A stretch of 14,836 nucleotides of DNA from CAZOZP01 sp964584325 (GTDB taxonomy: Bacteria > Bacteroidota > Ignavibacteria > Ignavibacteriales > Melioribacteraceae), in the NCBI GenBank assembly GCA_964584325.1, contig CAZOZP010000073.1:1-14836 (forward strand), written 5' to 3'. This document shows positions 7,273 through 14,763 of this stretch, piece after piece. The notes beneath the pieces are model-generated. The model did not search any database. It was given only the letters and a program-made list of their open reading frames with translations, and had not been told where the DNA came from. The stretch's first letter is position 1. Every line of letters begins with the position of its first letter. A program made the position numbers and the translations under genes.

Positions 7273-8883
7273 ATGGAAGCCCGTCTTGAAGAATTTTTAA
7301 TATCCTTTGTTGAAAAAATGTCGGCACTTACAAAGAAAGAAGCTCTCGCATATTTTGAAGCCACTACTACAGGTAATTCTGAAAAATATAAAGAAGTATC
7401 TGAAGTACAGCTTGAAATAAGCCGTTTTCTTTCAGATAGAAAAGCTTTCAGCGAGCTTAAGGAATTTAAGCAGAGCGGGAAGATTGAAGATGATTTCCTT
7501 AAGCGCCAGCTTGAGTTGGTTTATAATAATTATGCGGCTCATCAGTTTAATGAAAATCTGCAGGAAGAAATAATTGCTTTATCAGTGAAAATTGAAGAGC
7601 AGTTTTCGAAATTCAGAGCAAAACTGGATGGTGAAACTGTAACTGACAATAAAATTGATGAAATTCTTAAGACTTCATCAGATGCAGTTAGTCTTCGCCG
7701 GGCTTGGGAGGCTTCTAAAGAAATCGGTGTTCTTGTTGAATCTGATGTAAGACGACTTGCTGAACTTAGAAATAAAGCTGCTGAGGAAATGGGCTATAAA
7801 AACTACCACTCTATGAGTTTAGCTCTGAATGAACAAGATCCGTTTGAAATTGAAAGACTATTCGATGAACTGGATAATCTTACAGCAAAGGCATTCGTAA
7901 AATTAAAAGAAGAGATAGATACATTTCTTTCGGAAAAAAACGGAATATCCCGAGATGAATTGATGCCTTGGCATTATCAGGACAGGTTTTTCCAGGAAGG
8001 TCCGGCTATTTATAAATTCACACCCGATAAGTATTTCGAGGGCAAAAATGTGGTTGAACTTTCACAGGAATATTACTATGGACTCGGACTGCCTGTGGAA
8101 GACATTCTTGAAAAAAGTGATTTATACGAAAAAGATGGTAAATACCAGCATGCCTATTGTATAAATATTGATAGAATGGGAGATGTAAGGATTGTGTGCA
8201 ATGTAAAGCATAACTATCGTTGGATGGGAACTATGCTTCATGAACTCGGACATGCGGTTTACGATAAAGAAATTGCACCTAATATCCCCTGGATACTTTC
8301 TGAGCCTGCACATATTTTCACAACAGAAGCAATTGCAATGTTATTCGGCCGGATGGCTTCAAATGCAGAATGGCTTTATGATATGAAACTAATCAGTTCT
8401 GAGGAAAAGCCGGAAATTGAAAGTGCCGGACGAAATTTATTAAGGCTGGAACAGCTTGTGTTTTCAAGATGGGTGCAGGTAATGTATAGGTTTGAAAAAG
8501 CAATGTACGAAAATCCGCTTCAGGATCTTAATTCTTTGTGGTGGTCTCTTGCAGAAAAATATCAAATGATTAAAAAACCTGAAGGCAGGAATTCTCCTGA
8601 CTGGGCAGCGAAAATTCACGTTGCGTTATATCCTGCTTATTATCATAACTATATGCTCGGTGAACTGCTTGCTTCACAACTTAACAGTTATATATGCAGA
8701 AAAGTTATCGGAACTGAAAAGCTTACACATTCATTCTGTGGAATCAAGAATGTTGGGAGTTATTTAAAGCATCTGGTTTTTTCTCCCGGATCGGTTTACA
8801 AGTGGGATGAGATGATTTTTAAAGCAACAGGTGAAAAGCTTACCCCGGCATATTATGCTGAGCAGTTCATATCAGGAGAATGA
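7273..8883 (+). CDS. HEXXH zinc metallopeptidase, M2/M3-like (clan MA)
   Basis: A 536-aa, largely helical protein without signal peptide or membrane segment, so probably cytoplasmic. The zinc-binding motif is MLHELGHAVYD, with ligands His323 and His327 and catalytic Glu324. The third ligand is probably Glu352 in EPAHIFTTEAIAM, 25 residues after the second His, as in thimet-type oligopeptidases (M3) and close to ACE-type M2 enzymes. Upstream LAELRNKAAEEMGYKNYHSM (162-181) resembles the substrate-channel helix of these families, and PAYYHNYMLGELLASQL (454-470) resembles their C-terminal active-site region with Tyr/His transition-state residues. Family members cleave short peptides within a closed channel; the substrate here is unknown. 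The length is shorter than most M2/M3 enzymes (about 600-700 aa), but both ends look intact. ATG 7273 is preceded by AGGTGA. The GroES-like gene lies 12 bp upstream. Confidence 0.88.
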   Translation: MEARLEEFLISFVEKMSALTKKEALAYFEATTTGNSEKYKEVSEVQLEISRFLSDRKAFSELKEFKQSGKIEDDFLKRQLELVYNNYAAHQFNENLQEEIIALSVKIEEQFSKFRAKLDGETVTDNKIDEILKTSSDAVSLRRAWEASKEIGVLVESDVRRLAELRNKAAEEMGYKNYHSMSLALNEQDPFEIERLFDELDNLTAKAFVKLKEEIDTFLSEKNGISRDELMPWHYQDRFFQEGPAIYKFTPDKYFEGKNVVELSQEYYYGLGLPVEDILEKSDLYEKDGKYQHAYCINIDRMGDVRIVCNVKHNYRWMGTMLHELGHAVYDKEIAPNIPWILSEPAHIFTTEAIAMLFGRMASNAEWLYDMKLISSEEKPEIESAGRNLLRLEQLVFSRWVQVMYRFEKAMYENPLQDLNSLWWSLAEKYQMIKKPEGRNSPDWAAKIHVALYPAYYHNYMLGELLASQLNSYICRKVIGTEKLTHSFCGIKNVGSYLKHLVFSPGSVYKWDEMIFKATGEKLTPAYYAEQFISGE

Positions 8884-8946
8884 CTCAGTGTCAATGAGCT
8901 TGCAGTGATTTAGTAATTATTCAACTTACTGAAATGGTTTAGTGTT

Positions 8947-9489
8947 ATGGATCGAAATCTTAAAATAAATCTTGAAAAAATATTTCGGAATTCCAGATCC
9001 TCGGATGAAATATTTGATGCATTTCAGCTTGTGGTTTATAAGAAAATCTGCGATCCCGATTTATTCAGGATTTTGCTTGCAAATCCGTGGCTTGATTCTG
9101 ATGAAATTGTATTCTTTGCAAATAAGTTAGCGAAAGATAATCGTGAACTGGCTTATGATATCTATTTCTGGGCCGGACAGGTTATGCAGTGTAAAGGATT
9201 TGACTGCGGATGTATTGAGAAAGCTCTCTTATTCTTTAAAAAAGCGGCTGAGGAAAATCCTTCGTCTAATTTACCATACATTGAAGCCTTAAAAATCTTT
9301 AATTATGATATTGACTATGCAGTTAATGAAGACATTATCGATTTTGCCGCCAATCCACCCAAAGAGGTATTAAACAAAAGTGAAATATACGAGAATCTTT
9401 CAATGCATTATTCGAGAAAGGGCGAAAACGCATTAAGCAGAAGGTGTAAGGCTTTGGCTGAAAAGTTGCGGAAGGAAGAAAATCAGTAA
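8947..9489 (+). CDS. Hypothetical TPR-like helical protein with cysteine cluster
   Basis: A 180-aa protein, almost entirely alpha-helical by composition, with no signal peptide. Two segments look like TPR or Sel1-type hairpins: EKALLFFKKAAEENPSSNLP (91-110) and IYENLSMHYSRKGENALSRR (147-166). A tight cysteine group, CKGFDCGC (Cys82, Cys87, Cys89), sits just before the first hairpin; Cys35 and Cys167 are isolated. The family is not recognised and no function is assigned; a protein-protein interaction scaffold is the most that can be inferred. The gene lies 63 bp after the peptidase gene on the same strand, with no convincing terminator between them, so it may be the last gene of the oxyR run. 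There is no clear Shine-Dalgarno before ATG 8947. Its stop overlaps the end of the opposite-strand patatin gene by 7 bp. Confidence 0.75.
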   Translation: MDRNLKINLEKIFRNSRSSDEIFDAFQLVVYKKICDPDLFRILLANPWLDSDEIVFFANKLAKDNRELAYDIYFWAGQVMQCKGFDCGCIEKALLFFKKAAEENPSSNLPYIEALKIFNYDIDYAVNEDIIDFAANPPKEVLNKSEIYENLSMHYSRKGENALSRRCKALAEKLRKEENQ

Positions 9490-12206
9490 GAATATCCTAT
9501 AGTAAAATAAAAAGTTACAGGACCATAGGCAATTACATTGTTCGGGAAGCTGTTTCTTATGGCAAAGCTTCTGCCGACAGAGAAATCGGCCGGCCCAATT
9601 GGTGTGTTTAATGAAAAAGTAAAACCTGTACCGTGATAAAGATTTTTGAGCATAATCTCTTCTTGCACAGCCCAGGCTGAACCTAAGTCGTACCTGAAAC
9701 TCAGATAACTGTCAAAAAATACTCTGAAGGGCAGTTTGTATCTGTATTCAGCAGAAGTAATGAAAATTTGTCTTCCCCTTATCTCGTTCTCCCTGAATCC
9801 GAAGAAAGACGACTGTCCGCCGAATGAAAACTGCTGAGAAAGAGGCAGTGTTTCATCTGCAAAACCAAATAATAACCGAGGTTTAATAGTGTGAGATGTT
9901 CCGAAGGTAAAGTAGCTTTCATAGCTGAATTCAAACTTCGTGAAACTTATTCTTCCGCCGAGACTTGCCTGAGCAGTTTCATAAGCTGTATTTACCAGGA
10001 ATCCGGATTTAGGATAAGGAAATGAATCCTGTGAATCTATATTAAGTTTAATTGCGAAAGATGTAACTGATATCTTTGATTCAAGATTTTTGAAGTTTTC
10101 GATGTTTTCGATCTTATCAATGAAATATTTACCTTCAAAAATAAGATTTCCTATTTTTCTTACCTGAGCCCCGAGACCGAAAGACATTCCGTAACTGATA
10201 TATCGGTATGAACCGGTTTCTTCTCTCCTGAACGAACCGTTATCCTCGGAAAAAATATTGGCATAACCGGTTATATCTTTTAATGAATAAAATGCTCTGG
10301 CTTTATAAGTAAGATATGAATTAAAAATTCTGTTGGATTTTTGTTCGAGTATATAGCTTCTGCTTTTTAATCCACCGGTAAAAATTGCCCCGAGTTCAGT
10401 GCCGCTGCCAAAAAGATTTTCATCTCTTATATCAATTGAAACTTGAGTCTGGTATTCATTGTCGGCACCAATTCCTAATCTTAAAACAGCAGAGATTTTT
10501 TCCTTAAGATGAACTTTAAGAATGTTTTCTCCGTTTGCTCTTTCAAGTTCAAGATATATTTCTTCAAACAAGTTAGTGCTTTTCAGGTTTGTAAATCCTT
10601 TATCTGCCCGTTCAATTGTAAGTACATCGCCCTCTGAAATATTAAGTTCCCGCGTTATTATTGTCGGATTGCTTTTATCATTTCCTTCGATAATAATACT
10701 GTTTATGATTCCTTCGTTTATTGAAACGGTAAGCAAGGAATCCTTCAGACTAAAATTTACGTTTGTGATTTCCGCAAGAGGGAAACCATTTTTTCTGTAA
10801 TATCTCAGCACCTTAAGGAGTGAATTAAGCAGTGAATCAGCATTATATGGTTTATATAAAAGGCCGGAAATTATATCCGAGACATCTGCCTTGTTTGGAT
10901 TGCCTGCACCTGTAATTTTGTATCTCTTAATTTCCGGATTCAGTTCATACTCTACAGTCAGATAAGTTGTATCATTGATAAATTCAGATTTAAGCGCTAA
11001 ATCTCTGAAATTTCCGTTTTCAAACAATTTGTTTAAATCGAGAATAATATCGCTGCAAGGAACGATTTCCTTTAAATTGTACTTTGCCGCAAATTGTGAA
11101 ACGTTCGAATCATCTGAATTCGTGAAATGTGTATTTCTGATTTCGAGACCCGGAACACCGATTCTGCTTTTGTACAGCAAGTCAAGTTCAGCAAAAAGAC
11201 TGTCTTTGCTTTTTTCAACTGATGCAGTACCTGCGTCTATCAGTTCCTTAATGCCGCTGAAATCAGTATTTGAATGATTTCCTATTTCGGGCTGAATCAG
11301 AAAGTCGGCCATAAGTATATTGTAATCGGTAATAATCTGAATCGGGATACTAATCATCTGATCGGCAATATTCCAGGCATATTTAAGTTCTTCCTTACTT
11401 CTTAGCGGACTTGAAGCATTTACTGCCAAAGTAAAGTCAGGTTTTAATTCGGATGCGGCGAAAACGGGAAGATTGGCAACCAGTCCGCCGTCAACCAGAA
11501 GCATTGTATCTATTTCAACCGGAGGCAGAAGGAGACTTACGCTTGAACTTGCACGCATCACTTTATGAATTTGTCCTTTGTTAAGCATAACAAGCTTTCC
11601 GGTGGAAAGGTCAGTACAGACCGCATAGTATTTATAAAGAAGAGAATCAAAATTTCTGATTGCATTAAGCGGAGCATTTAGAGATAGTCTGTTTAGAAAT
11701 GCAGAAACATTTTGACCGGTATTTATTGAAGTAGGCAGAACCGGTGTAAGACCATCCAGTCTCAATGTAAGAACCGCTTTATCTTCAGTAATTTTCTGTT
11801 CAACAAATAGTTCGTTTCGTGTGTTTTCAGAGGCTGAGATATAATTCCAGTCAGTAGTCAGAAATTCTCTTTCAATATCTTCAACAGTATAGCCGGAAGC
11901 AATGAGTCCTCCGACAATACTTCCCATACTTGTACCGATAATATGGCTGAACTTAATTCCATTGTTTGTAAGAACCTTAAGCACTCCAAGCTGTGAAAAA
12001 CCCCTTGCTCCGCCGCCGCTGAGAACAAGTGCAACCCTCGGGGAACCTTCGGGCACACTTCTGTGCAATCCGAACGGAAGATTCTCGTTGTAATGCTGAA
12101 CCTTATAAACCGAAGTTTCCTGAGAAAAGATTCGGGTACACAGAAATAGAAATAGTATTACAGCATACCCGATTATATGTAATTTATTTTTTCTTCTTGC
12201 CTGCAT
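9483..12206 (-). CDS. Patatin-like phospholipase fused to POTRA/BamA-type outer-membrane barrel
   Basis: A 907-aa exported protein. An N-terminal signal peptide (basic MQARRKNK, hydrophobic about 11-24, cleavage probably near FSQE) precedes a patatin domain (about 57-265). The oxyanion loop is SGGGARG (63-69), the nucleophile Ser93 is in GTSMG, and the catalytic Asp239 is in DGG, so the serine/aspartate dyad is complete. Residues about 350-570 form POTRA-like modules (KYKITGAGN; NSIIIEGNDKSNPTIITREL). From about 573 the sequence is an alternating beta-barrel region with RDENLFGSGTELG and an aromatic C-terminus (FYFTIGYSY), as in BamA/Omp85 proteins. The architecture resembles PlpD-type (type Vd) patatin proteins, predicting a lipase-like domain carried by the outer membrane. 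Substrate and the side of the membrane it faces are unknown. ATG 12206 overlaps the end of yidC by 23 bp, indicating co-transcription and probably translational coupling. Confidence 0.95.
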   Translation of the reverse strand: MQARRKNKLHIIGYAVILFLFLCTRIFSQETSVYKVQHYNENLPFGLHRSVPEGSPRVALVLSGGGARGFSQLGVLKVLTNNGIKFSHIIGTSMGSIVGGLIASGYTVEDIEREFLTTDWNYISASENTRNELFVEQKITEDKAVLTLRLDGLTPVLPTSINTGQNVSAFLNRLSLNAPLNAIRNFDSLLYKYYAVCTDLSTGKLVMLNKGQIHKVMRASSSVSLLLPPVEIDTMLLVDGGLVANLPVFAASELKPDFTLAVNASSPLRSKEELKYAWNIADQMISIPIQIITDYNILMADFLIQPEIGNHSNTDFSGIKELIDAGTASVEKSKDSLFAELDLLYKSRIGVPGLEIRNTHFTNSDDSNVSQFAAKYNLKEIVPCSDIILDLNKLFENGNFRDLALKSEFINDTTYLTVEYELNPEIKRYKITGAGNPNKADVSDIISGLLYKPYNADSLLNSLLKVLRYYRKNGFPLAEITNVNFSLKDSLLTVSINEGIINSIIIEGNDKSNPTIITRELNISEGDVLTIERADKGFTNLKSTNLFEEIYLELERANGENILKVHLKEKISAVLRLGIGADNEYQTQVSIDIRDENLFGSGTELGAIFTGGLKSRSYILEQKSNRIFNSYLTYKARAFYSLKDITGYANIFSEDNGSFRREETGSYRYISYGMSFGLGAQVRKIGNLIFEGKYFIDKIENIENFKNLESKISVTSFAIKLNIDSQDSFPYPKSGFLVNTAYETAQASLGGRISFTKFEFSYESYFTFGTSHTIKPRLLFGFADETLPLSQQFSFGGQSSFFGFRENEIRGRQIFITSAEYRYKLPFRVFFDSYLSFRYDLGSAWAVQEEIMLKNLYHGTGFTFSLNTPIGPADFSVGRSFAIRNSFPNNVIAYGPVTFYFTIGYSY

Positions 12207-14010
12207 TCTGCTGAATTTTTTGCTGTTCTTCCGCTGCTTTCATCATTCTGTGCATAAAGCCTTCTTTAGGTTTATCAACAGGAACCAGTTTTTCATCGCC
12301 TCTGGTATGAGTATAATAGAATTGGTGGGCGATAGAAAAGAGGTTAAACATAAAATAGTAAAGGTTAAGACCTGATGCCAGAGAGTTGAACATAATAAAA
12401 AACATAACAGGCATCATATAAATCATAGCTTTCTGTGCAGGATCTTTAATAGTCATTTTCTGCTGAATGAACATTGTAATCGACATAAGAAGTGCAAGTC
12501 CGCTTAAATGGCCTAATAAAGGAAATCCTGCAGGAAGTCTTAGAAGAATATCAGGAGAAGAGAGATTATCAATCCATAGAATAAACGGCTGTTGTCTGAT
12601 TTCAATCGCAACATTCAGAAGACTCCACAAAGCAATCATAATCGGCATCTGAAGCAGCATTGGCAGGCATCCTCCGGCAGGGTTGATGCCGTATTTAGAA
12701 TAGAGGCCCATAGTTTCACTCTGCTGTTTTGCCGGGTCATCTTTATATTTTTCCTTAATCTCGTTTATTATCGGCTGAAGAAGCTGCATTTTTCTCATTG
12801 AATGCATACTTTTTGCAGTAAGCGGGTGTGTAATGATTTTAATAATCAGTGAGAAGATAATAATAACAACACCGTAGTTCGGAACAAAATTATGAAGAAA
12901 TTTAAGAACAGGAAGGAGGAAATATTCAGAAATCGGCCTGATAAGGAATTTGAGTCCGAAGAAACTTCCGAAATCATAAAGAGTTTCAAAATTTCTGCTG
13001 CCCGATTTTAAAATATCATAATCAATTGGTCCGGCGTAAAAAGTAAATTTGTCTATCTGTACAGCGGAATCTTTAAGAGGTACACTAAAACCGATTGCAT
13101 ACGATTCAGGAATTCTTGAGTTCTGCTGAACGGTCTTTGCTTCAAGAAATGCACTGCCTTCCGGATATAGTTTCTCGGGGGCAAGAACAATTGCAAAGTA
13201 TTTATTTTTTATTGAGAGCCAGTCAACTTTCCCGCTGTAATTTTTCTTTATTATTTCATCTGAAGCATTTACCGAAAGATATTCGCCTCCGGAATAGATT
13301 CCTGCTTCAGAGTAATTAGCTTCGCCCACAACATCTTTTTCAACAAAATTGATTCCGGAGTTCCAATTCAGATCGTATGTTTGTCCGCTGATAATATCAC
13401 TCATATTATCAAGTTCAATTGCAGCATTAATATAATAATCGTCGGCCTTTAGTGTATAGGATTTTCTTATTGCATTATCACTGCCGGCATTAAATACAAA
13501 ACTCAGGGTAGTTTCATCTTTACCGGTAATTTTTATTTTGCCCGGGGCATCTGAGTTGAAAATCAGATCGGAAGTTTTAACGATACTGCCTTTTTGAGTA
13601 ACGAAAACCAGATCAAGATTTTCTTTTGCGGATGTATTTATGAGCTGAACCTGGGTTTTATAATAAGGGGCATTCTCTTCAAGATCATTATGGTACCAGG
13701 TTTTAAAATCTTTAAGAAATATTTTCTTAAGCTGACCGCCCCTGGTAGTAAATTCATAAATACACTTTGCTGTTTCAACTGTAATTATTCTTTCCTGAGT
13801 TACTTTATTCGTAAAGGCAGAATCTGTTATTTCTGCCGGTGCGGCTGTATTTGTCTGAAGTTTTTTTTCTTCCGTCTGAGGCTTTGTTTGTTCAACATTT
13901 TCTTTCTTAACAGGCTCAACAGGCGGCTGAGGGGCCGGCTGATTCATATACAACCATACCATTAAAATTATGCTGATCAAGATAAAAGCTAAAAAGGTTT
14001 GTTTTTCCAT
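12184..14010 (-). CDS. yidC: Membrane protein insertase YidC
   Basis: A 608-aa Gram-negative-type YidC. TM1 is at about residues 6-22 (FLAFILISIILMVWLYMNQ), followed by a Pro/Lys/Gln-rich linker (25-60) and a large periplasmic beta-supersandwich domain (about 70-340). The conserved Oxa1/YidC core then carries TM segments near 378-398, 445-470, 495-516 and 528-562. Core landmarks are NYGVVIIIFSLIIKIITHPL, the cytoplasmic helical hairpin MRKMQLLQPIINEIKEKY (405-422), and NPAGGCLPMLLQMPI (443-457). The hydrophilic-groove arginine (Arg366 in E. coli) is Lys391 here, a conservative replacement. The tail is lysine-rich (GKKKK). YidC inserts inner-membrane proteins with or without SecYEG. It lies downstream of rpmH and rnpA, and the patatin/BamA-like gene overlaps its 3' end. 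A promoter-like sequence sits just upstream. GGGA precedes ATG 14010 by about 6 nt. Confidence 0.99.
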   Translation of the reverse strand: MEKQTFLAFILISIILMVWLYMNQPAPQPPVEPVKKENVEQTKPQTEEKKLQTNTAAPAEITDSAFTNKVTQERIITVETAKCIYEFTTRGGQLKKIFLKDFKTWYHNDLEENAPYYKTQVQLINTSAKENLDLVFVTQKGSIVKTSDLIFNSDAPGKIKITGKDETTLSFVFNAGSDNAIRKSYTLKADDYYINAAIELDNMSDIISGQTYDLNWNSGINFVEKDVVGEANYSEAGIYSGGEYLSVNASDEIIKKNYSGKVDWLSIKNKYFAIVLAPEKLYPEGSAFLEAKTVQQNSRIPESYAIGFSVPLKDSAVQIDKFTFYAGPIDYDILKSGSRNFETLYDFGSFFGLKFLIRPISEYFLLPVLKFLHNFVPNYGVVIIIFSLIIKIITHPLTAKSMHSMRKMQLLQPIINEIKEKYKDDPAKQQSETMGLYSKYGINPAGGCLPMLLQMPIMIALWSLLNVAIEIRQQPFILWIDNLSSPDILLRLPAGFPLLGHLSGLALLMSITMFIQQKMTIKDPAQKAMIYMMPVMFFIMFNSLASGLNLYYFMFNLFSIAHQFYYTHTRGDEKLVPVDKPKEGFMHRMMKAAEEQQKIQQNAGKKKK

Positions 14011-14063
14011 CGGTATCCCGGTAAATAATTAAAAATCAAAGTACAAAAAATAAGCATAATGAT

Positions 14064-14091
14064 ATTATAAAGCATTAAAAAGTATCTGCAA
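14064..14091 (-). promoter_or_regulatory. Possible sigma70-like promoter for yidC
   Basis: On the minus strand, TTGCAG (14086-14091, inside the last codons of rnpA) and a perfect TATAAT (14064-14069) are 16 bp apart. They would place a transcription start about 45 nt before the yidC ATG. This could give yidC and the patatin gene a supply independent of rpmH-rnpA. It is a sequence match only, in AT-rich DNA. Confidence 0.35.
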
Positions 14092-14470
14092 TTCGTTTAA
14101 GAAGATTAATTACCTGAGGTTCTATATCAAATAGTGAAGGGCGGGGAGAAAATTTCTTATTCATTTTATTAAGGGACACAACAATAAGAACAGACTTGTT
14201 ACAGGCAAGAGATTTTTCCAGAATTAAATGTTTGTTAAGCCGGTAGGATTGTTTAATAAGTCTTTTAAGCCGGTTGCGCCAGACTGCATTTCCTGCTCTT
14301 TTACTGATCCCGGGAGCAAATTTTACTCCCGGTTCAAAACTGTCGCAAATAAAAAATAGAGCTTTTAACTTTTTGTTTTCAGATACAAGTATTTTTCCGC
14401 TTTCAAAAACTAAGTCAAAATCTTTCTTTTGTTTTATTCTTTCATTAGCTGAAAGAGAAAATTGCTTCAA
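14075..14470 (-). CDS. rnpA: Ribonuclease P protein component (RnpA)
   Basis: A 131-aa basic protein, the protein cofactor of RNase P that helps the catalytic RNA bind pre-tRNA 5' leaders. The family signature is KRAGNAVWRNRLKR (57-70, RNR box) followed by LIKQSYR; the N-terminus LSANERIKQKKDFDLVFESGK is typical. No in-frame ATG or GTG is available near the N-terminus. The start is inferred to be TTG at 14468-14470, which gives MKQFSLSANERI. The only upstream codons are ACT and ATT before the rpmH stop, which is in the same frame. No good Shine-Dalgarno is present, so translation probably depends on ribosomes finishing rpmH. The yidD gene often found next to rnpA is absent: only 64 bp separate rnpA from yidC. 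Confidence 0.96.
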   Translation of the reverse strand: MKQFSLSANERIKQKKDFDLVFESGKILVSENKKLKALFFICDSFEPGVKFAPGISKRAGNAVWRNRLKRLIKQSYRLNKHLILEKSLACNKSVLIVVSLNKMNKKFSPRPSLFDIEPQVINLLKRIADTF

Positions 14471-14476
14471 AGTAAT

Positions 14477-14623
14477 CTAGAACTCGTCGCTAACTGTTAA
14501 TCTTTTTCTGCCTTTGGCTCTTCTTCTTGATAAAACTTTACGGCCGTTTTTAGTAGCCATTCTTTCGCGGAAACCGTGTTTGTTTTTCCTTTTTCTAACG
14601 TGAGGCTGGAATGTCCTTTTCAT
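14477..14623 (-). CDS. rpmH: 50S ribosomal protein L34
   Basis: A 48-aa, very basic protein read from the minus strand: it starts MKRTFQPHVRKRKNKHGF and continues through RMATKNGRKVLSRRRAKGRKRLTV, an unmistakable L34. L34 binds 23S rRNA in the large ribosomal subunit. It is slightly longer than the common 44-46 aa because of a short acidic SDEF end. ATG 14623 is preceded by AGGA about 9 nt upstream. The TAG stop is followed after two codons (6 nt) by the rnpA TTG start in the same frame. Gene order rpmH-rnpA-yidC is the usual bacterial arrangement, often near dnaA/oriC, but neither is visible here. Confidence 0.98.
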   Translation of the reverse strand: MKRTFQPHVRKRKNKHGFRERMATKNGRKVLSRRRAKGRKRLTVSDEF

Positions 14624-14651
14624 GGTATATCCTAAATATTTACAAAGAGCC

Positions 14652-14682
14652 GAAAAATAATAAAAAATAATAAAAAATCAAA
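14652..14682 (-). promoter_or_regulatory. Possible Bacteroidota-type promoter for rpmH
   Basis: On the minus strand, TTTG (14679-14682) is separated by 19 bp from TATTTTTC (14652-14659), which resembles the -33 TTTG / -7 TAnnTTTG promoter of Bacteroidota with one mismatch. It would start transcription about 20-25 nt before the rpmH ATG. The spacer is an A/T run, so a chance match is quite possible. Confidence 0.35.
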
Positions 14683-14724
14683 CAGCCAAATTATTAATAA
14701 TTGAAAGTGTTGAGTGTTAACCGA

Positions 14725-14763
14725 GTGACAAAGCGACAGAGTAACAGGTGACAGAGTAACAAA
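14725..14763. repeat. Short degenerate tandem repeat, about 8-bp unit
   Basis: Five consecutive units of the form G(T/C)(G/A)ACA plus one or two purines: GTGACAAA, GCGACAGA, GTAACAG, GTGACAGA, GTAACAAA. The 12-mer GACAGAGTAACA occurs twice, 15 bp apart (14735 and 14750). It lies in the gene-free end of the window (14624-14836), which otherwise holds A/T-rich sequence and no DnaA boxes or gene that I can see. Confidence 0.6.

Noticed and set aside
8884..8946. Terminator or promoter between the peptidase and the TPR-like gene
   Set aside because: Only a 4-bp stem (CTCA/TGAG) without a T-run, and no convincing promoter hexamers.
13594..13965. Plus-strand 123-codon ORF opposite the yidC N-terminus
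   Set aside because: The Cys/Phe/Ile-rich translation is the antisense shadow of the Lys/Glu/Thr-rich linker and periplasmic domain of YidC; no domain or ribosome-binding site supports it.
14725..14763. CRISPR-like array
   Set aside because: Units are only 7-8 bp and contiguous with no spacers, and no cas gene is present.
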